From positions 1-57,218 of the forward strand of contig JAGLCR010000008.1 in NCBI GenBank assembly GCA_023146135.1: a stretch of DNA of 57,218 nt, given 5' to 3'. The notes beneath the pieces were generated by a model. That model was given only the letters and a program-made list of their open reading frames with translations. It made no database searches and was not told where the DNA came from. Shown one piece after another: positions 7,174 through 15,372 of this stretch. Position 1 is the first letter of the stretch; each line of letters begins with the position of its first letter. The position numbers were made by a program, and so were the translations under genes. The stretch comes from Bacteroidales bacterium (GTDB lineage: Bacteria > Bacteroidota > Bacteroidia > Bacteroidales > UBA1556).

Positions 7174-9012
7174 ATGGAAAATTCTCAAGCTCTATTATCA
7201 GATTGGTTACCAACCACACCCAAAGAAGCACGCCTTCGTGAATGGGATGAGGTTGATGTTGTACTGTTTTCGGGTGATGCCTATATCGATCACCCTTCGT
7301 TTGGTGCAGCCGTTGTGGGTCGAATTATTGAAAGAGAAGGTTTTCGTATTGCCATCGTTCCTCAGCCCAACTGGAAAGATGATTTGCGTGATTTTAAGAA
7401 ATTTGGTCGGCCAAGGATGTTTTTTGCGGTTACCGCCGGATCCATGGATTCCATGATTAACCATTATACTGCTAATAAACGATTACGATCCAACGATGCC
7501 TATACCGCAGGAAATAAAGCGGGTTTTCGACCTGATTATCCAGTGATTGTATATTCTAAAATTCTTAAAGAGCTTTATCCTGACACCCCTATAGTGATTG
7601 GTGGAATTGAAGCTTCATTGCGTCGATTTACTCATTTTGATTATTGGCAAGACAAGTTACGGCCATCAATTTTGCAAGAGAGTGGCGCTGACCTATTAAT
7701 TTACGGAATGGGTGAGCAACCTCTTTCCGAATTATTACGTTTGCTTGATCGTGGTGTCCCTTTTGAGAATATCCGTAACATTCGACAGACGGTAGTTTTG
7801 GGTAGTGAAAAAGAAGTGGCTAGAGTGATTAAGAAAGACAACTATATTGAGCTTTCTTCTCATAGAAAATGCCTAGATGATAAAATAGCCTTTGCCAAAA
7901 ACTTTAAGCATATCGAGCGTGAGTCCAATATGGTAAATGCCAAAACATTGCTTCAAAATGTGGGCAATAAAACCTTGATTGTTTGGCCACCATTTCCAAC
8001 AATGAGTGAGAAAGAACTGGATTCTTCATTTGACATGCCCTATACTCGTTTGCCGCACCCACGTTACAAAAAACGAGGTCCTATACCCGCTTACGAGATG
8101 ATAAAATTCTCGGTAAACATGCATCGAGGCTGTTTTGGGGGATGTTCCTTTTGCACCATCTCAGCCCATCAGGGCAAATTTGTGGCCAGTCGATCTAAAG
8201 AATCTATCCTTAAGGAAGTGGATGCTTTAACCGAGCATCCTGATTTTAAAGGCTACCTTAGTGACCTCGGAGGCCCATCGGCCAATATGTACCGTATGAA
8301 GGGTGAAGACCTAAGTATATGCGATACCTGTACTCGGCCTAGCTGTATTTTTCCAAATCTTTGTTATAATTTGAATACCAATCATAAAGAACTTACGGAA
8401 GTTTATAAAGCTGTGGATTCGCACCCAAAAATTAAGAAAGCCTTTATTGGTAGTGGAATTCGCTATGATATGCTAGTGGATGATTCGCTCTCAGTCGAGC
8501 AAAAAAAATCGGCAAAAGAGTATATTGATGTTTTAGCCAAAAATCATGTTTCAGGTAGACTAAAAGTTGCGCCAGAGCATACTTCAGATAAGGTATTAAA
8601 ACTAATGCGCAAACCAAGCTTTGATTTATTCTATAAGTTTGAAAAACAGTTTATGAATGCTTCGGATAAGGCGGGTCTAAACCAGCAAGTTATTCCCTAT
8701 TTTATTTCATCACACCCCGGAAGCACGATGGAAGATATGGCCGACCTGGCTATAAAAACAAAGAAAATGGGCTTTCAGTTGGAGCAGGTACAAGACCTTA
8801 CACCAACACCTATGACGGTGGCAGCTGTTATATATTATTCTGGAGTTCATCCTTATACATTGAAAGAAATTTATACCCCCAAAAATAAAAAAGACAAACT
8901 TAATCAACGCAAATTTTTCTTTTGGTATAAAAGAGAAAACCAAGACTGGATTCGCAAAGCACTTAAAGAGATGGGAAAAGGAGAGTGGGTTCCAATTTTG
9001 CTTGGGAAGTAG
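7174..9012 (+). CDS. YgiQ-family (UPF0313) radical SAM protein
   Basis: The 612-residue protein has the YgiQ architecture. An N-terminal cobalamin-binding-like region (residues about 28-190) contains the conserved block FSGDAYIDHPSFG. It is followed by a radical SAM core with the cluster cysteines C320, C324 and C327 (CFGGCSFC). A later cysteine-rich stretch CDTCTRPSCIFPNLC near 385-400 is also typical of the family. YgiQ proteins have no established reaction. The family is widespread, and the usual annotation says only radical SAM. The close spacing after fbp may be simple operon packing. There is no sign of truncation. Confidence 0.9.
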   Translation: MENSQALLSDWLPTTPKEARLREWDEVDVVLFSGDAYIDHPSFGAAVVGRIIEREGFRIAIVPQPNWKDDLRDFKKFGRPRMFFAVTAGSMDSMINHYTANKRLRSNDAYTAGNKAGFRPDYPVIVYSKILKELYPDTPIVIGGIEASLRRFTHFDYWQDKLRPSILQESGADLLIYGMGEQPLSELLRLLDRGVPFENIRNIRQTVVLGSEKEVARVIKKDNYIELSSHRKCLDDKIAFAKNFKHIERESNMVNAKTLLQNVGNKTLIVWPPFPTMSEKELDSSFDMPYTRLPHPRYKKRGPIPAYEMIKFSVNMHRGCFGGCSFCTISAHQGKFVASRSKESILKEVDALTEHPDFKGYLSDLGGPSANMYRMKGEDLSICDTCTRPSCIFPNLCYNLNTNHKELTEVYKAVDSHPKIKKAFIGSGIRYDMLVDDSLSVEQKKSAKEYIDVLAKNHVSGRLKVAPEHTSDKVLKLMRKPSFDLFYKFEKQFMNASDKAGLNQQVIPYFISSHPGSTMEDMADLAIKTKKMGFQLEQVQDLTPTPMTVAAVIYYSGVHPYTLKEIYTPKNKKDKLNQRKFFFWYKRENQDWIRKALKEMGKGEWVPILLGK

Positions 9013-9165
9013 ATAAATAGAATGAAAGGCTGATTGAGACTGTTTTTAAACTCGCTTTGCTTGTTTTTTCTCCCACAGATTTTGTAGATTTTCGCAATAA
9101 AAACAAGCTTAAAAACATAAACCATTTTTTCCGACCTTTGCAGCTTCAAAATAATGAAACTGATT

Positions 9166-11208
9166 ATGAGTACAAAAGATTTCAAACGATATACCGTAAC
9201 CACTGCGCTGCCTTATGCAAATGGACCTGTTCATATTGGCCATTTGGCAGGCGTATACGTTCCAGCAGATATTTATGTGCGCTACCTCCGCGCCAAGGGC
9301 GAAGATGTAATCCTAATTGGTGGCTCTGACGAACATGGTGTTCCTATTACTATCAAGGCACGAAACGAAGGTATTACTCCTCAAGATGTGGTGGATAAAT
9401 ATCATGGTATTATCAAAAAATCTTTTAAGGACTTTGGTATTTCATTCGATGTGTATTCCCGTACTTCCAACGAGATGCATCATAAAACAGCTTCTGATTT
9501 CTTTAAAAAGCTATATGATAAAGGCGATTTTATTGAGAAAACATCGGAGCAATACTACGACCAAGAGAATAAAATGTTTTTGGCTGACCGCTATATCACA
9601 GGCGCTTGCCCTCATTGTGGCTACGAAAAAGCCTATGGCGATCAATGCGAAAGTTGTGGAACTTCATTGAGTGCTACAGATTTGATAAAACCCAAATCGG
9701 CATTGAGCGGAAATGTACCTGTGATGAAGGAAACTAAGCATTGGTATTTGCCTCTGGATCAGTATGAGCCTTGGTTAAAGGAGTGGATTATTGATGGTCA
9801 TAAAAAAGATTGGCGACCCAATGTTTACGGACAGTGTAAGTCGTGGATTGATTCGGGATTGCACCCAAGAGCAGTAACTCGCGATTTGGATTGGGGAGTA
9901 AAAGTTCCCATAAAAGGTGCCGACAATAAAGTGCTTTATGTATGGTTTGATGCACCTATCGGCTATATATCAGCCACCAAAGAACTTACTCCCGACTGGG
10001 AAAAGTATTGGAAGAGTGAGGATTCGAAACTCATCCACTTTATAGGAAAAGACAATATTGTATTCCATTGCATTATCTTCCCTGCCATGTTAAAGGCCGA
10101 AGGAAGTTATATCATGCCCGAAAATGTGCCCGCCAATGAGTTTCTAAATTTGGAAGGGGATAAAATTTCTACCTCCCGAAATTGGGCAGTTTGGCTACAT
10201 GAATATTTAGAAGATTTTCCTGAGAAACAAGATGTATTACGCTATGTATTAACAGCCAATGCTCCTGAAACTAAGGATAATGATTTCACTTGGAAAGATT
10301 TCCAAACTCGGAATAATAGTGAGCTGGTAGCCATTTTAGGCAACTTTGTAAATCGTGCTTTGGTACTTAGTAAAAAGTATTACGATGGCGTAGTACCGGA
10401 GCGTGGTGTAACTACCGATTTTGATAATGAGGTATTGGAAGCAATCAAGGCTTTCCCTGAAAAAGTATCCAAACAACTAGACAATTACCATTTCCGAGAA
10501 GCATTACGCGAGACCATGAATTTGGCCCGTTTGGGAAATAAATATTTGGCCGATACCGAGCCTTGGAAAGTGGTGAAAACTGATGAGCAGCGTGTGCAAA
10601 CCATTATGAATATCGCTTTGCAGATTGTGGCGAACTTAACCATTATTGCCAATCCATTTCTTCCATTTTCCATGGAAAAGTTGCGCAAGATGATTAATTT
10701 AGATGAAATGACTTGGGACAAATCTGGTGATACAGAATTGCTAAAAGCAAGCCATCAAATGAATAAACCCGCCTTGCTATTTGAGCAAATTGATGATAAG
10801 GCAATCGAGGCTCAGGTGCAACGACTATTGGATACTAAAAAAGCCAATGAAGCGGCAGAACATAAAGCAGCACCACAAAAAGAGAGTATTTCATTTGACG
10901 ATTTTACAAAATTGGATATCCGTGTGGGAACTATTTTGGAAGCCGAAAAGGTGGCAAAAACCAAGAAATTATTAAAACTTACCGTAGATACTGGTATTGA
11001 TACAAGAACCGTTGTTTCTGGTATTGCAGAGTTCTTCAAGCCTGAAGAAATTATCGGAAAGCAAGTAAGTATATTACTAAATTTAGCCCCGCGTAAACTT
11101 AGAGGAATCGAATCGCAAGGCATGATATTAATGGCCGAAGATGCTGATGGTAAATTAGTGTTTGTATCACCTACTGATGTTGTTAAGCAAGGTAGTGAGG
11201 TGAAATAA
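9166..11208 (+). CDS. metG: Methionyl-tRNA synthetase
   Basis: MetRS charges tRNA-Met. The class I HIGH motif appears as HIGHLAG near residue 20. A four-cysteine zinc knuckle (CPHCGY...CESCG) is near 145-162. The KMSKS-like loop is GDKISTS near 330, a form common in Bacteroidota. A C-terminal EMAP/Trbp111-like tRNA-binding domain ([11 protein letters not shown] onward, about 575-680) allows dimerisation and tRNA binding. An ATG at 9154 would add four residues. I prefer 9166 because family members start MST/MSN directly before the [15 protein letters not shown] block. A weak -7 box GACCTTTG at 9133 precedes it. Confidence 0.95.
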   Translation: MSTKDFKRYTVTTALPYANGPVHIGHLAGVYVPADIYVRYLRAKGEDVILIGGSDEHGVPITIKARNEGITPQDVVDKYHGIIKKSFKDFGISFDVYSRTSNEMHHKTASDFFKKLYDKGDFIEKTSEQYYDQENKMFLADRYITGACPHCGYEKAYGDQCESCGTSLSATDLIKPKSALSGNVPVMKETKHWYLPLDQYEPWLKEWIIDGHKKDWRPNVYGQCKSWIDSGLHPRAVTRDLDWGVKVPIKGADNKVLYVWFDAPIGYISATKELTPDWEKYWKSEDSKLIHFIGKDNIVFHCIIFPAMLKAEGSYIMPENVPANEFLNLEGDKISTSRNWAVWLHEYLEDFPEKQDVLRYVLTANAPETKDNDFTWKDFQTRNNSELVAILGNFVNRALVLSKKYYDGVVPERGVTTDFDNEVLEAIKAFPEKVSKQLDNYHFREALRETMNLARLGNKYLADTEPWKVVKTDEQRVQTIMNIALQIVANLTIIANPFLPFSMEKLRKMINLDEMTWDKSGDTELLKASHQMNKPALLFEQIDDKAIEAQVQRLLDTKKANEAAEHKAAPQKESISFDDFTKLDIRVGTILEAEKVAKTKKLLKLTVDTGIDTRTVVSGIAEFFKPEEIIGKQVSILLNLAPRKLRGIESQGMILMAEDADGKLVFVSPTDVVKQGSEVK

Positions 11209-11221
11209 AATTTAGATACTG

Positions 11222-11439
11222 CCCAGTTCAAGGAATAGTCCGTCAGTTGACGGATCCTAAACACTAAACTTTGGAATAGTATATAGAGAATGCCTCCATA
11301 GTTCAAAGGATAGTCCGTCAGTTGACGGATCCTAAACGCTGAACTTTGGAATAGTATATAGAGAATGCCCACATAGTTCAAGGAATAGTCCGTCAGTTGA
11401 CGAATCCTAAACACTGAACTTTGGAAGTATATAGAGAAT
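11222..11439 (+). repeat. Three tandem ~75-base decayed tRNA-Arg-like repeats with an inserted palindrome
   Basis: Three units repeat with a 75-base period (anchor GTTCAA at 11226, 11301 and 11376) and lead straight into the intact tRNA-Arg (anchor at 11449). Units two and three begin like the tRNA 5' half (GCCCACATAGTTCAAGG against GCCCCCATAGTTCAAGG) and keep the anticodon-side TCCTAAACACT. Where the tRNA has the rest of the D stem and the 5' anticodon stem, the units carry the palindrome TCCGTCA-GT-TGACGGA. Their last part (CTTTGGAATAGTATATAGAGAA) does not match the tRNA T arm or acceptor. The third palindrome has one change (TGACGAA). They cannot fold as tRNAs. Likely origins are tandem duplication of a damaged tRNA copy, or a REP-like palindrome inserted into one copy and then amplified. 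Confidence 0.8.
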
Positions 11440-11511
11440 GCCCCCATAGTTCAAGGGATAGAACAAGTGTTTCCTAAACACTAGATACAAGTTCGAGTCT
11501 TGTTGGGGGTA
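11440..11511 (+). tRNA. tRNA-Arg (anticodon CCT)
   Basis: The 72 bases fold as a full cloverleaf. Acceptor GCCCCCA pairs with TGGGGGT (G1-T72 is a wobble), D stem GTTC/GAAC, anticodon stem AGTGT/ACACT with loop TTCCTAA (anticodon CCT), a 4-base variable loop, T stem ACAAG/CTTGT with loop TTCGAGT, and discriminator A. CCA is not encoded. It reads AGG codons. A strong terminator follows directly. Confidence 0.94.
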
Positions 11512-11513
11512 CT

Positions 11514-11555
11514 AAAGCGGACAAGTCAATATTTTTCATTGACTGTCCGCTTTTT
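11514..11555 (+). terminator. Rho-independent terminator of tRNA-Arg
   Basis: A 9-bp stem AAAGCGGAC/GTCCGCTTT continues, after one bulged A, into a 7-bp stem AGTCAAT/ATTGACT with a 7-base loop, and ends in a T run. It starts three bases after the tRNA. Confidence 0.9.
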
Positions 11556-11804
11556 ATTTGCTTGTATTTCTCTGTAATATAGCTCATTATATGAAATACC
11601 TCATTAATATTATCGGTTAGAACTTGCTTAGGTTTTGCATACCACCACCTAGCCAATAATTATTACTGGTTGTTCTTTGGTGTGGTATAACCTAGTTTAT
11701 TCATATTGTTTGTTTTATAAGTGCACCTATATTAGTGCACTTCATATGTTATTCATTTGTAGGCTGCAGTGTAGGCTACGCGACTGCAAAGCAAACTAAA
11801 GTAG
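11556..11804. other. Intergenic hairpins between tRNA-Arg and the lipoprotein gene
   Basis: Two clear inverted repeats stand out. The first has arms TAGGTT(TTGC)ATACCA(C)CACC at 11629-11649 and GGTG-TGGTAT-AACCTA at 11679-11694, with a further AGCCA/TGGTT pairing inside. The second is a perfect 8-bp palindrome AAGTGCAC-N8-GTGCACTT at 11719-11742. A third, TGCAGT...ACTGCA, is near 11764-11787. The region is downstream of the leftward lipoprotein gene, so one of these may act as its terminator, but none has a long T run. A 60-codon minus-strand frame here (11474-11656) overlaps the tRNA and is not called. Confidence 0.55.
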
Positions 11805-12521
11805 TCAATATGTACTTGCTTCATCTAACTTTTTTATGATTGTATCTGTATGAATAATTCTATCTTTTCTTATTTTGAAATAATACCTTTTGCTGCTATT
11901 TGGCAAAATTAAATCAGGCATATTCTTTTCACGAGTCCTCTTCCCAATCTCCAACAAAACTCTATATTCCAATACAGTTTCAGGCTGAATATGTTGCATT
12001 TTCGGTAAAAACCCAAGATAACTTGTTGTTATTCCTAGTTTGTAACCAACGATTATCTCATTGCCAATATTGACGACCTCTACTCTTGTTATGTTTGGAG
12101 CAAGAGAATCTAAATGAATAATATAAGACACCCTATTATAACAGGGCTTTCCTCTTTTATAGTATAACCTTGAGCATGTATATGATAATGGCAACCATAA
12201 ATAATAATTATACTTAGATGATATATTTTTAATTGTTTGCGGCACATATTTATAAAATGGAATATAATAATTAGTATCATTAATATTATTCCAAAGACTT
12301 ATACCACTCTCTAATAAAGAAAATCTGTCATAGTCATAAGTTCTATTGGGTATATCGATATCAGGATATTTTTTTATTAGTGAATCCATAATACTAATAC
12401 TTGAGTGAAAAGTATATGTAGTAGGATTAGGAGGTGATATATCAAGCTTATAAAAGCGATGATGGCATGAGCTCAAAATAAAAATATATGTTATAGATGT
12501 AAATATGATTATTTTTCTCAT
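11805..12521 (-). CDS. Orphan lipoprotein
   Basis: The 238-residue protein has a lipoprotein signal: MRK, a hydrophobic stretch and the lipobox ILSSC with C19 as the lipidation site. The mature chain is rich in Tyr, Ile and Lys and shows no domain I recognise. Notable stretches are YNYYLWLPLSYTCSRLYYKRG near 105-125, with two cysteines in it and close after it (C114, C126), and a charged C-terminus. It stands alone on the minus strand between the tRNA-Arg terminator and a palindrome-rich stretch, in a block bounded by a 15-base direct repeat (11507 and 12982). It is very AT-rich, consistent with accessory DNA. No function is assigned. Confidence 0.72.
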   Translation of the reverse strand: MRKIIIFTSITYIFILSSCHHRFYKLDISPPNPTTYTFHSSISIMDSLIKKYPDIDIPNRTYDYDRFSLLESGISLWNNINDTNYYIPFYKYVPQTIKNISSKYNYYLWLPLSYTCSRLYYKRGKPCYNRVSYIIHLDSLAPNITRVEVVNIGNEIIVGYKLGITTSYLGFLPKMQHIQPETVLEYRVLLEIGKRTREKNMPDLILPNSSKRYYFKIRKDRIIHTDTIIKKLDEASTY

Positions 12522-12637
12522 AAATGACCTCCTTCCGAACCCTTAGAACCCAGCAAAGCTTCATATTCATCACTTCTTATAAAATTAGCCAACATGATTT
12601 ATAAATATATTATTATCAGTAAAATAGATAAAAGGGC

Positions 12638-12676
12638 TTTTCCGAGGACATGGTCTCTTATTACGGACCTATTTGC
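12638..12676. repeat. Dispersed 38-39 base element, copy A
   Basis: The segment runs from TTTTCCGAG through TGGTCTCTTAT and ACGGACC to TTTGC. It matches copy B at 12779-12816 at roughly 33 of 39 positions. Both keep a GAGAC/GTCTC hairpin (here with a bulged G) and the following ACGGACC. I do not recognise the element. Confidence 0.6.
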
Positions 12677-12766
12677 ATTCAAAAAACAAATGTATTTCTA
12701 TAAAAACCAAAGATAACGAATATTATAATTTATTGGCTAGATAATTCCAAATATTACTTTGGCCTT

Positions 12767-12816
12767 CGGAAAACAGGGTTTTCCGAGACTTTGGTCTCTT
12801 ATAACGGACCTTTTGC
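12767..12816. repeat. Dispersed element, copy B, with an extra 8-bp hairpin
   Basis: Copy B of the 38-base element (12779-12816) has a perfect GAGAC-TTTG-GTCTC hairpin at 12785-12798. Overlapping its 5' edge is a second perfect hairpin, CGGAAAAC-AGG-GTTTTCCG, at 12767-12785. The two share base 12785 and would stack as adjacent stems in RNA or as a cruciform in DNA. Confidence 0.6.
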
Positions 12817-12940
12817 TAAATTGAACACCCCACTACGCAAATACTCTCTAGTGGTTCAAAATCTTAGAAGTGTTTTAGGCTTATGAAATTATCAAATCAA
12901 TGGTTCTCTGTTTTCATATTAAAATATACTTGCCAAACAC

Positions 12941-12987
12941 TCAATTTTATGGCTCAATCGGTTAGAGTTTTGGTTACCTCTGGGTAC
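12941..12987 (+). repeat. tRNA-like fragment, copy 1 (D-arm-like core)
   Basis: About 41 bases match a second copy at 15619-15659 at 34 positions, with an identical 19-base core CAATCGGTTAGAGTTTTGG. The part GGCTCAATCGGTTAGAG looks exactly like a tRNA D arm, but no anticodon or T arm follows. The 3' edge GGGTACTAAAGCGGA (12982-12996) repeats the tRNA-Arg 3' end and terminator start (11507-11521) at 15 of 15 bases. It reads as a tRNA remnant directly before a terminator. Confidence 0.6.
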
Positions 12988-12988
12988 T

Positions 12989-13029
12989 AAAGCGGAATTC
13001 TCATATAAAATGAGTTTTCCGCTTTTTTT
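12989..13029 (+). terminator. Rho-independent terminator after the tRNA-like fragment
   Basis: The stem AAAGCGGAA/TTCCGCTTT encloses CTCAT-ATAAA-ATGAG and ends in a run of T. Its base resembles the tRNA-Arg terminator, while the inner part differs. Confidence 0.85.
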
Positions 13030-13031
13030 CG

Positions 13032-13039
13032 TATATTTG
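13032..13039 (+). promoter_or_regulatory. -7 promoter box for the 13097 gene
   Basis: TATATTTG is a perfect TAnnTTTG box directly after the terminator and 57 bases before the ATG. It implies a leader of about 50 bases. Confidence 0.55.
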
Positions 13040-13096
13040 TATTATTCATAATAACGTACGATTTTTAGTGTGCGCTAAACCAACACCATATCAATT

Positions 13097-14545
13097 ATGA
13101 TTTTGAAATTATTGACTAGCACAATAACCCTATTATTTTTATTCATTTCAAGTTTCTCTTATTCTCAGTATTTTAGTGGAGCAGAAATAAGCTATAATCA
13201 TATTGGTGGGAATACATATAAACTATCAGTAGTTTTTTATCGCAATTGTCAGGGGGCACAAGCTCCTAGCACTATTTCAATCGTTTGCTCTAGTGTAACA
13301 AATCCAAACTACAGTTATACTATAACAGCGAGCAAAGCTTCAAATAATGTAAATGAAATTAATTCTAGTTGCAATACTATGCCTACCACCTGTAGTGGAG
13401 GGAGCACATATGGCGTTTCGGCATACTTGTACGAAACATCGACTATTACATTGCCTCCAAGTTCTGATTGGGTATTCACATACTCGTGTGGATGTGGTTC
13501 CTGCCAGAACAACATTAACGGTAATACCGGAGGATACACAGTAAGAGCTACTTTAAACAATCAAATTGTCCCGTCTAACAGCTCTCCAAAATTTGAGAAA
13601 TATGCAAAGGCAGTGATGCAAAAAGGAGATTATCAGCAGTTCCAAAATAGTGTAATAGAACAGGATGGTGATAGCCTGATGTATTCATTCACTGCGATGA
13701 TGAGCAATTCATACCCTCTCTCATACGTAAATCCTTATAGCCCCACACAATTCTTAAATGGGTATTGCATGATTGATGCACAAAATGGTGATATGAAACT
13801 AAAATCTAACGATAATATCCTTTCAGCCTATAGTATAATTGTAAATGAGTACAGAGAAATAAATGGTCAGTACGAATTAATTGGTAGTATAATGCGATCA
13901 ATGGATTTGTTTGTTTATACTGCAAATAACTTCGTTCCCGTACTATCTGGAATGGATACTTGCCTCAGCTGCGTTTTTGATACATTGACTACTACATTTA
14001 ATTCAAGCATTGAGGCAGAGGCACAATACCATTTCAGAATCAACGTTCTGGATACTTTAGTTAGCGCATTTGGTAATAATTGTGAGTTAAGTTGGAATCA
14101 AGGAATCCAAGATGCCTCTTTTCAAATATACAACAACAACACTGATTCCGCTTATGGAATTCTTTCATGGGCTCCTCAAGCAAGTGATGTTAGGAGTCAA
14201 CCATATTGTTTTAGTGTGACTGTTCAGGATGATGCGTGTCCATACAATGCAAAAAACACCTATCGTTATTATTTGACAGTAATACCAAGCACAGTAGGTA
14301 TTGAAGAACAAAAATCAGAATCTATTATTCGTATATCGCCTAACCCCGTAAAAAATGCAATCACGATAGCACAAGAAGGAGTATTATGTTCTGAATTTCA
14401 GGTATATTCAATCGATGGACGGATAATAAAGCGTTTAAAAGTTGTTGCAAATGTTAGTACTGTCGATATTTCTGAACTAACAAGTGGAATGTATATTATT
14501 AGAGCTATAAACTCCTCTTTTAGTCAAAAGTTTATAAAACTATAA
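13097..14545 (+). CDS. T9SS-secreted surface protein with type A sorting domain
   Basis: The 482-residue protein starts with a signal peptide (cleavage after YSQ near residue 23). Its body begins SGAEISYNHIGGNTYKLSV, an opening I know from large Bacteroidota surface proteins, often ones with gliding-motility-type C-termini. Residues about 35-140 hold many paired cysteines (CQG, CSS, CGCGSC). A cadherin/PKD-like DGDSLMYSF block is near 197. The last ~75 residues form a type A sorting domain: ISPNPVKNAIT, then VYSIDGRIIKRL, LTSGMYIIRA and the end FSQKFIKL. It should be exported by T9SS and attached to the cell surface. It overlaps the next gene by one base (TAATG). The ligand is unknown. Confidence 0.85.
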   Translation: MILKLLTSTITLLFLFISSFSYSQYFSGAEISYNHIGGNTYKLSVVFYRNCQGAQAPSTISIVCSSVTNPNYSYTITASKASNNVNEINSSCNTMPTTCSGGSTYGVSAYLYETSTITLPPSSDWVFTYSCGCGSCQNNINGNTGGYTVRATLNNQIVPSNSSPKFEKYAKAVMQKGDYQQFQNSVIEQDGDSLMYSFTAMMSNSYPLSYVNPYSPTQFLNGYCMIDAQNGDMKLKSNDNILSAYSIIVNEYREINGQYELIGSIMRSMDLFVYTANNFVPVLSGMDTCLSCVFDTLTTTFNSSIEAEAQYHFRINVLDTLVSAFGNNCELSWNQGIQDASFQIYNNNTDSAYGILSWAPQASDVRSQPYCFSVTVQDDACPYNAKNTYRYYLTVIPSTVGIEEQKSESIIRISPNPVKNAITIAQEGVLCSEFQVYSIDGRIIKRLKVVANVSTVDISELTSGMYIIRAINSSFSQKFIKL

Positions 14546-15312
14546 TGAAAAAGATTGTCAAATTAATTATAGTGATATTGTTTATATCTAGTTGTCTAGG
14601 CACAGGTGATGATAATGTGGGAAATGAATCCAATGATACATGTTATAATAGCTATACAGAATATGATTCACTAGGAAACAAAATAGCTACATTTAAAGAT
14701 ACCTGTGATGGTCTTGTAAGAATAATTGTCTATTACCCGAATGGAAATATCATGAAATCGAAATTTCAGGATTCAAATGATAATAATGTTGGAGTGTATA
14801 TTTCTTATCATGAAAATGGAAATATTAAATGTAAATATTCTTATGGGAGTGATGAAAATATTACTGGAGTATATAGGCTTTTTCACACAAGTGGTAATAT
14901 AGAACAATATAGATATTATGATGAATATGGAACTTTTACCTATGTAAGGTATTATGATTCATTGGGAGGCTTTCTCAAAGAAGGTGGGCCTGCTCTAATG
15001 ACTTATGTGCCAGATTCTATGGATAATTTCAATATTAATCAACAGATGGAGTTTTATAATGATATTGCATTACCTCCGCATTGTGAAGGATCGTTTAGTT
15101 TATTTGTAATGGATTCAAGTATCAAGTTGATTGAGCAGATTAATTGCGAAGTAACTGAATATTATTTTAGGAATATTTCAGAAGTTCAAGTAACATTTGA
15201 TACTGTTGGGGTGCATCATTTAAAGTTTGAATTGCTTTTAAGAGATACTATAAGAGATGTTACTGATACATTTGGTGGTGTAAGGAGAGTTAATATTACC
15301 ACCACTGATTGA
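14545..15312 (+). CDS. MORN_2-repeat lipoprotein
   Basis: The signal sequence ends in the lipobox FISSC (C17), so this should be an outer-membrane or periplasmic lipoprotein of 255 residues. Residues about 45-145 contain four to five MORN_2-type units (YYPNGNIMKSKF, YHENGNIKCKY, FHTSGNIEQYRYYD, YDSLGGFLKEG). The C-terminal ~100 residues form a separate beta-rich part ending FGGVRRVNITTTD, which I do not recognise. Its ATG overlaps the stop of the T9SS protein upstream, so the two are coupled and may work together at the surface. It is related in repeat type to the protein at 2125-2892, but that one lacks the lipobox. Confidence 0.82.
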   Translation: MKKIVKLIIVILFISSCLGTGDDNVGNESNDTCYNSYTEYDSLGNKIATFKDTCDGLVRIIVYYPNGNIMKSKFQDSNDNNVGVYISYHENGNIKCKYSYGSDENITGVYRLFHTSGNIEQYRYYDEYGTFTYVRYYDSLGGFLKEGGPALMTYVPDSMDNFNINQQMEFYNDIALPPHCEGSFSLFVMDSSIKLIEQINCEVTEYYFRNISEVQVTFDTVGVHHLKFELLLRDTIRDVTDTFGGVRRVNITTTD

Positions 15313-15334
15313 CGGTTGTACCCCAACTGCACGA

Positions 15335-15372
15335 AGCACTACCGCGAGTTTCCAAACTCGTGGTGTGTTGCT
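15335..15372. repeat. REP-like long palindrome
   Basis: The core ACCGCGAGTTT-CC-AAACTCGTGGT (15341-15364) pairs over eleven positions with one G-T wobble. The flanks AGCAC and GTTGCT extend the pairing with small mismatches. Short palindromes of this type resemble REP elements mobilised by RAYT transposases in Bacteroidota. That link is an inference, and no transposase is in the window. Confidence 0.55.

Noticed and set aside
9057-9329. 90-codon plus-strand frame spanning the metG start
   Set aside because: It overlaps the metG promoter and N-terminus in another frame; the metG reading frame has full motif support.
11226-11440. CRISPR array
   Set aside because: The units are contiguous with no unique spacers, the period equals tRNA length, and no cas genes are present.
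10812-11447. A 211-codon minus-strand frame with three in-frame repeated segments
   Set aside because: It overlaps the 3' end of metG and its repeats are only the 75-base noncoding tandem units read in a frame that happens to stay open (75 is a multiple of three).
11474-11656. A 60-codon minus-strand frame with protein-like sequence (ARWWYAKPKQ...) over the tRNA terminator
   Set aside because: It runs antisense through the tRNA-Arg 3' end and terminator, starts with TTG directly after two stop codons, and has no promoter. Such frames are common across tRNA genes.
12941-13029. A second functional tRNA at the D-arm-like fragment
   Set aside because: Only the D-arm-like part is present. No anticodon stem, T arm or matching acceptor stem can be formed.
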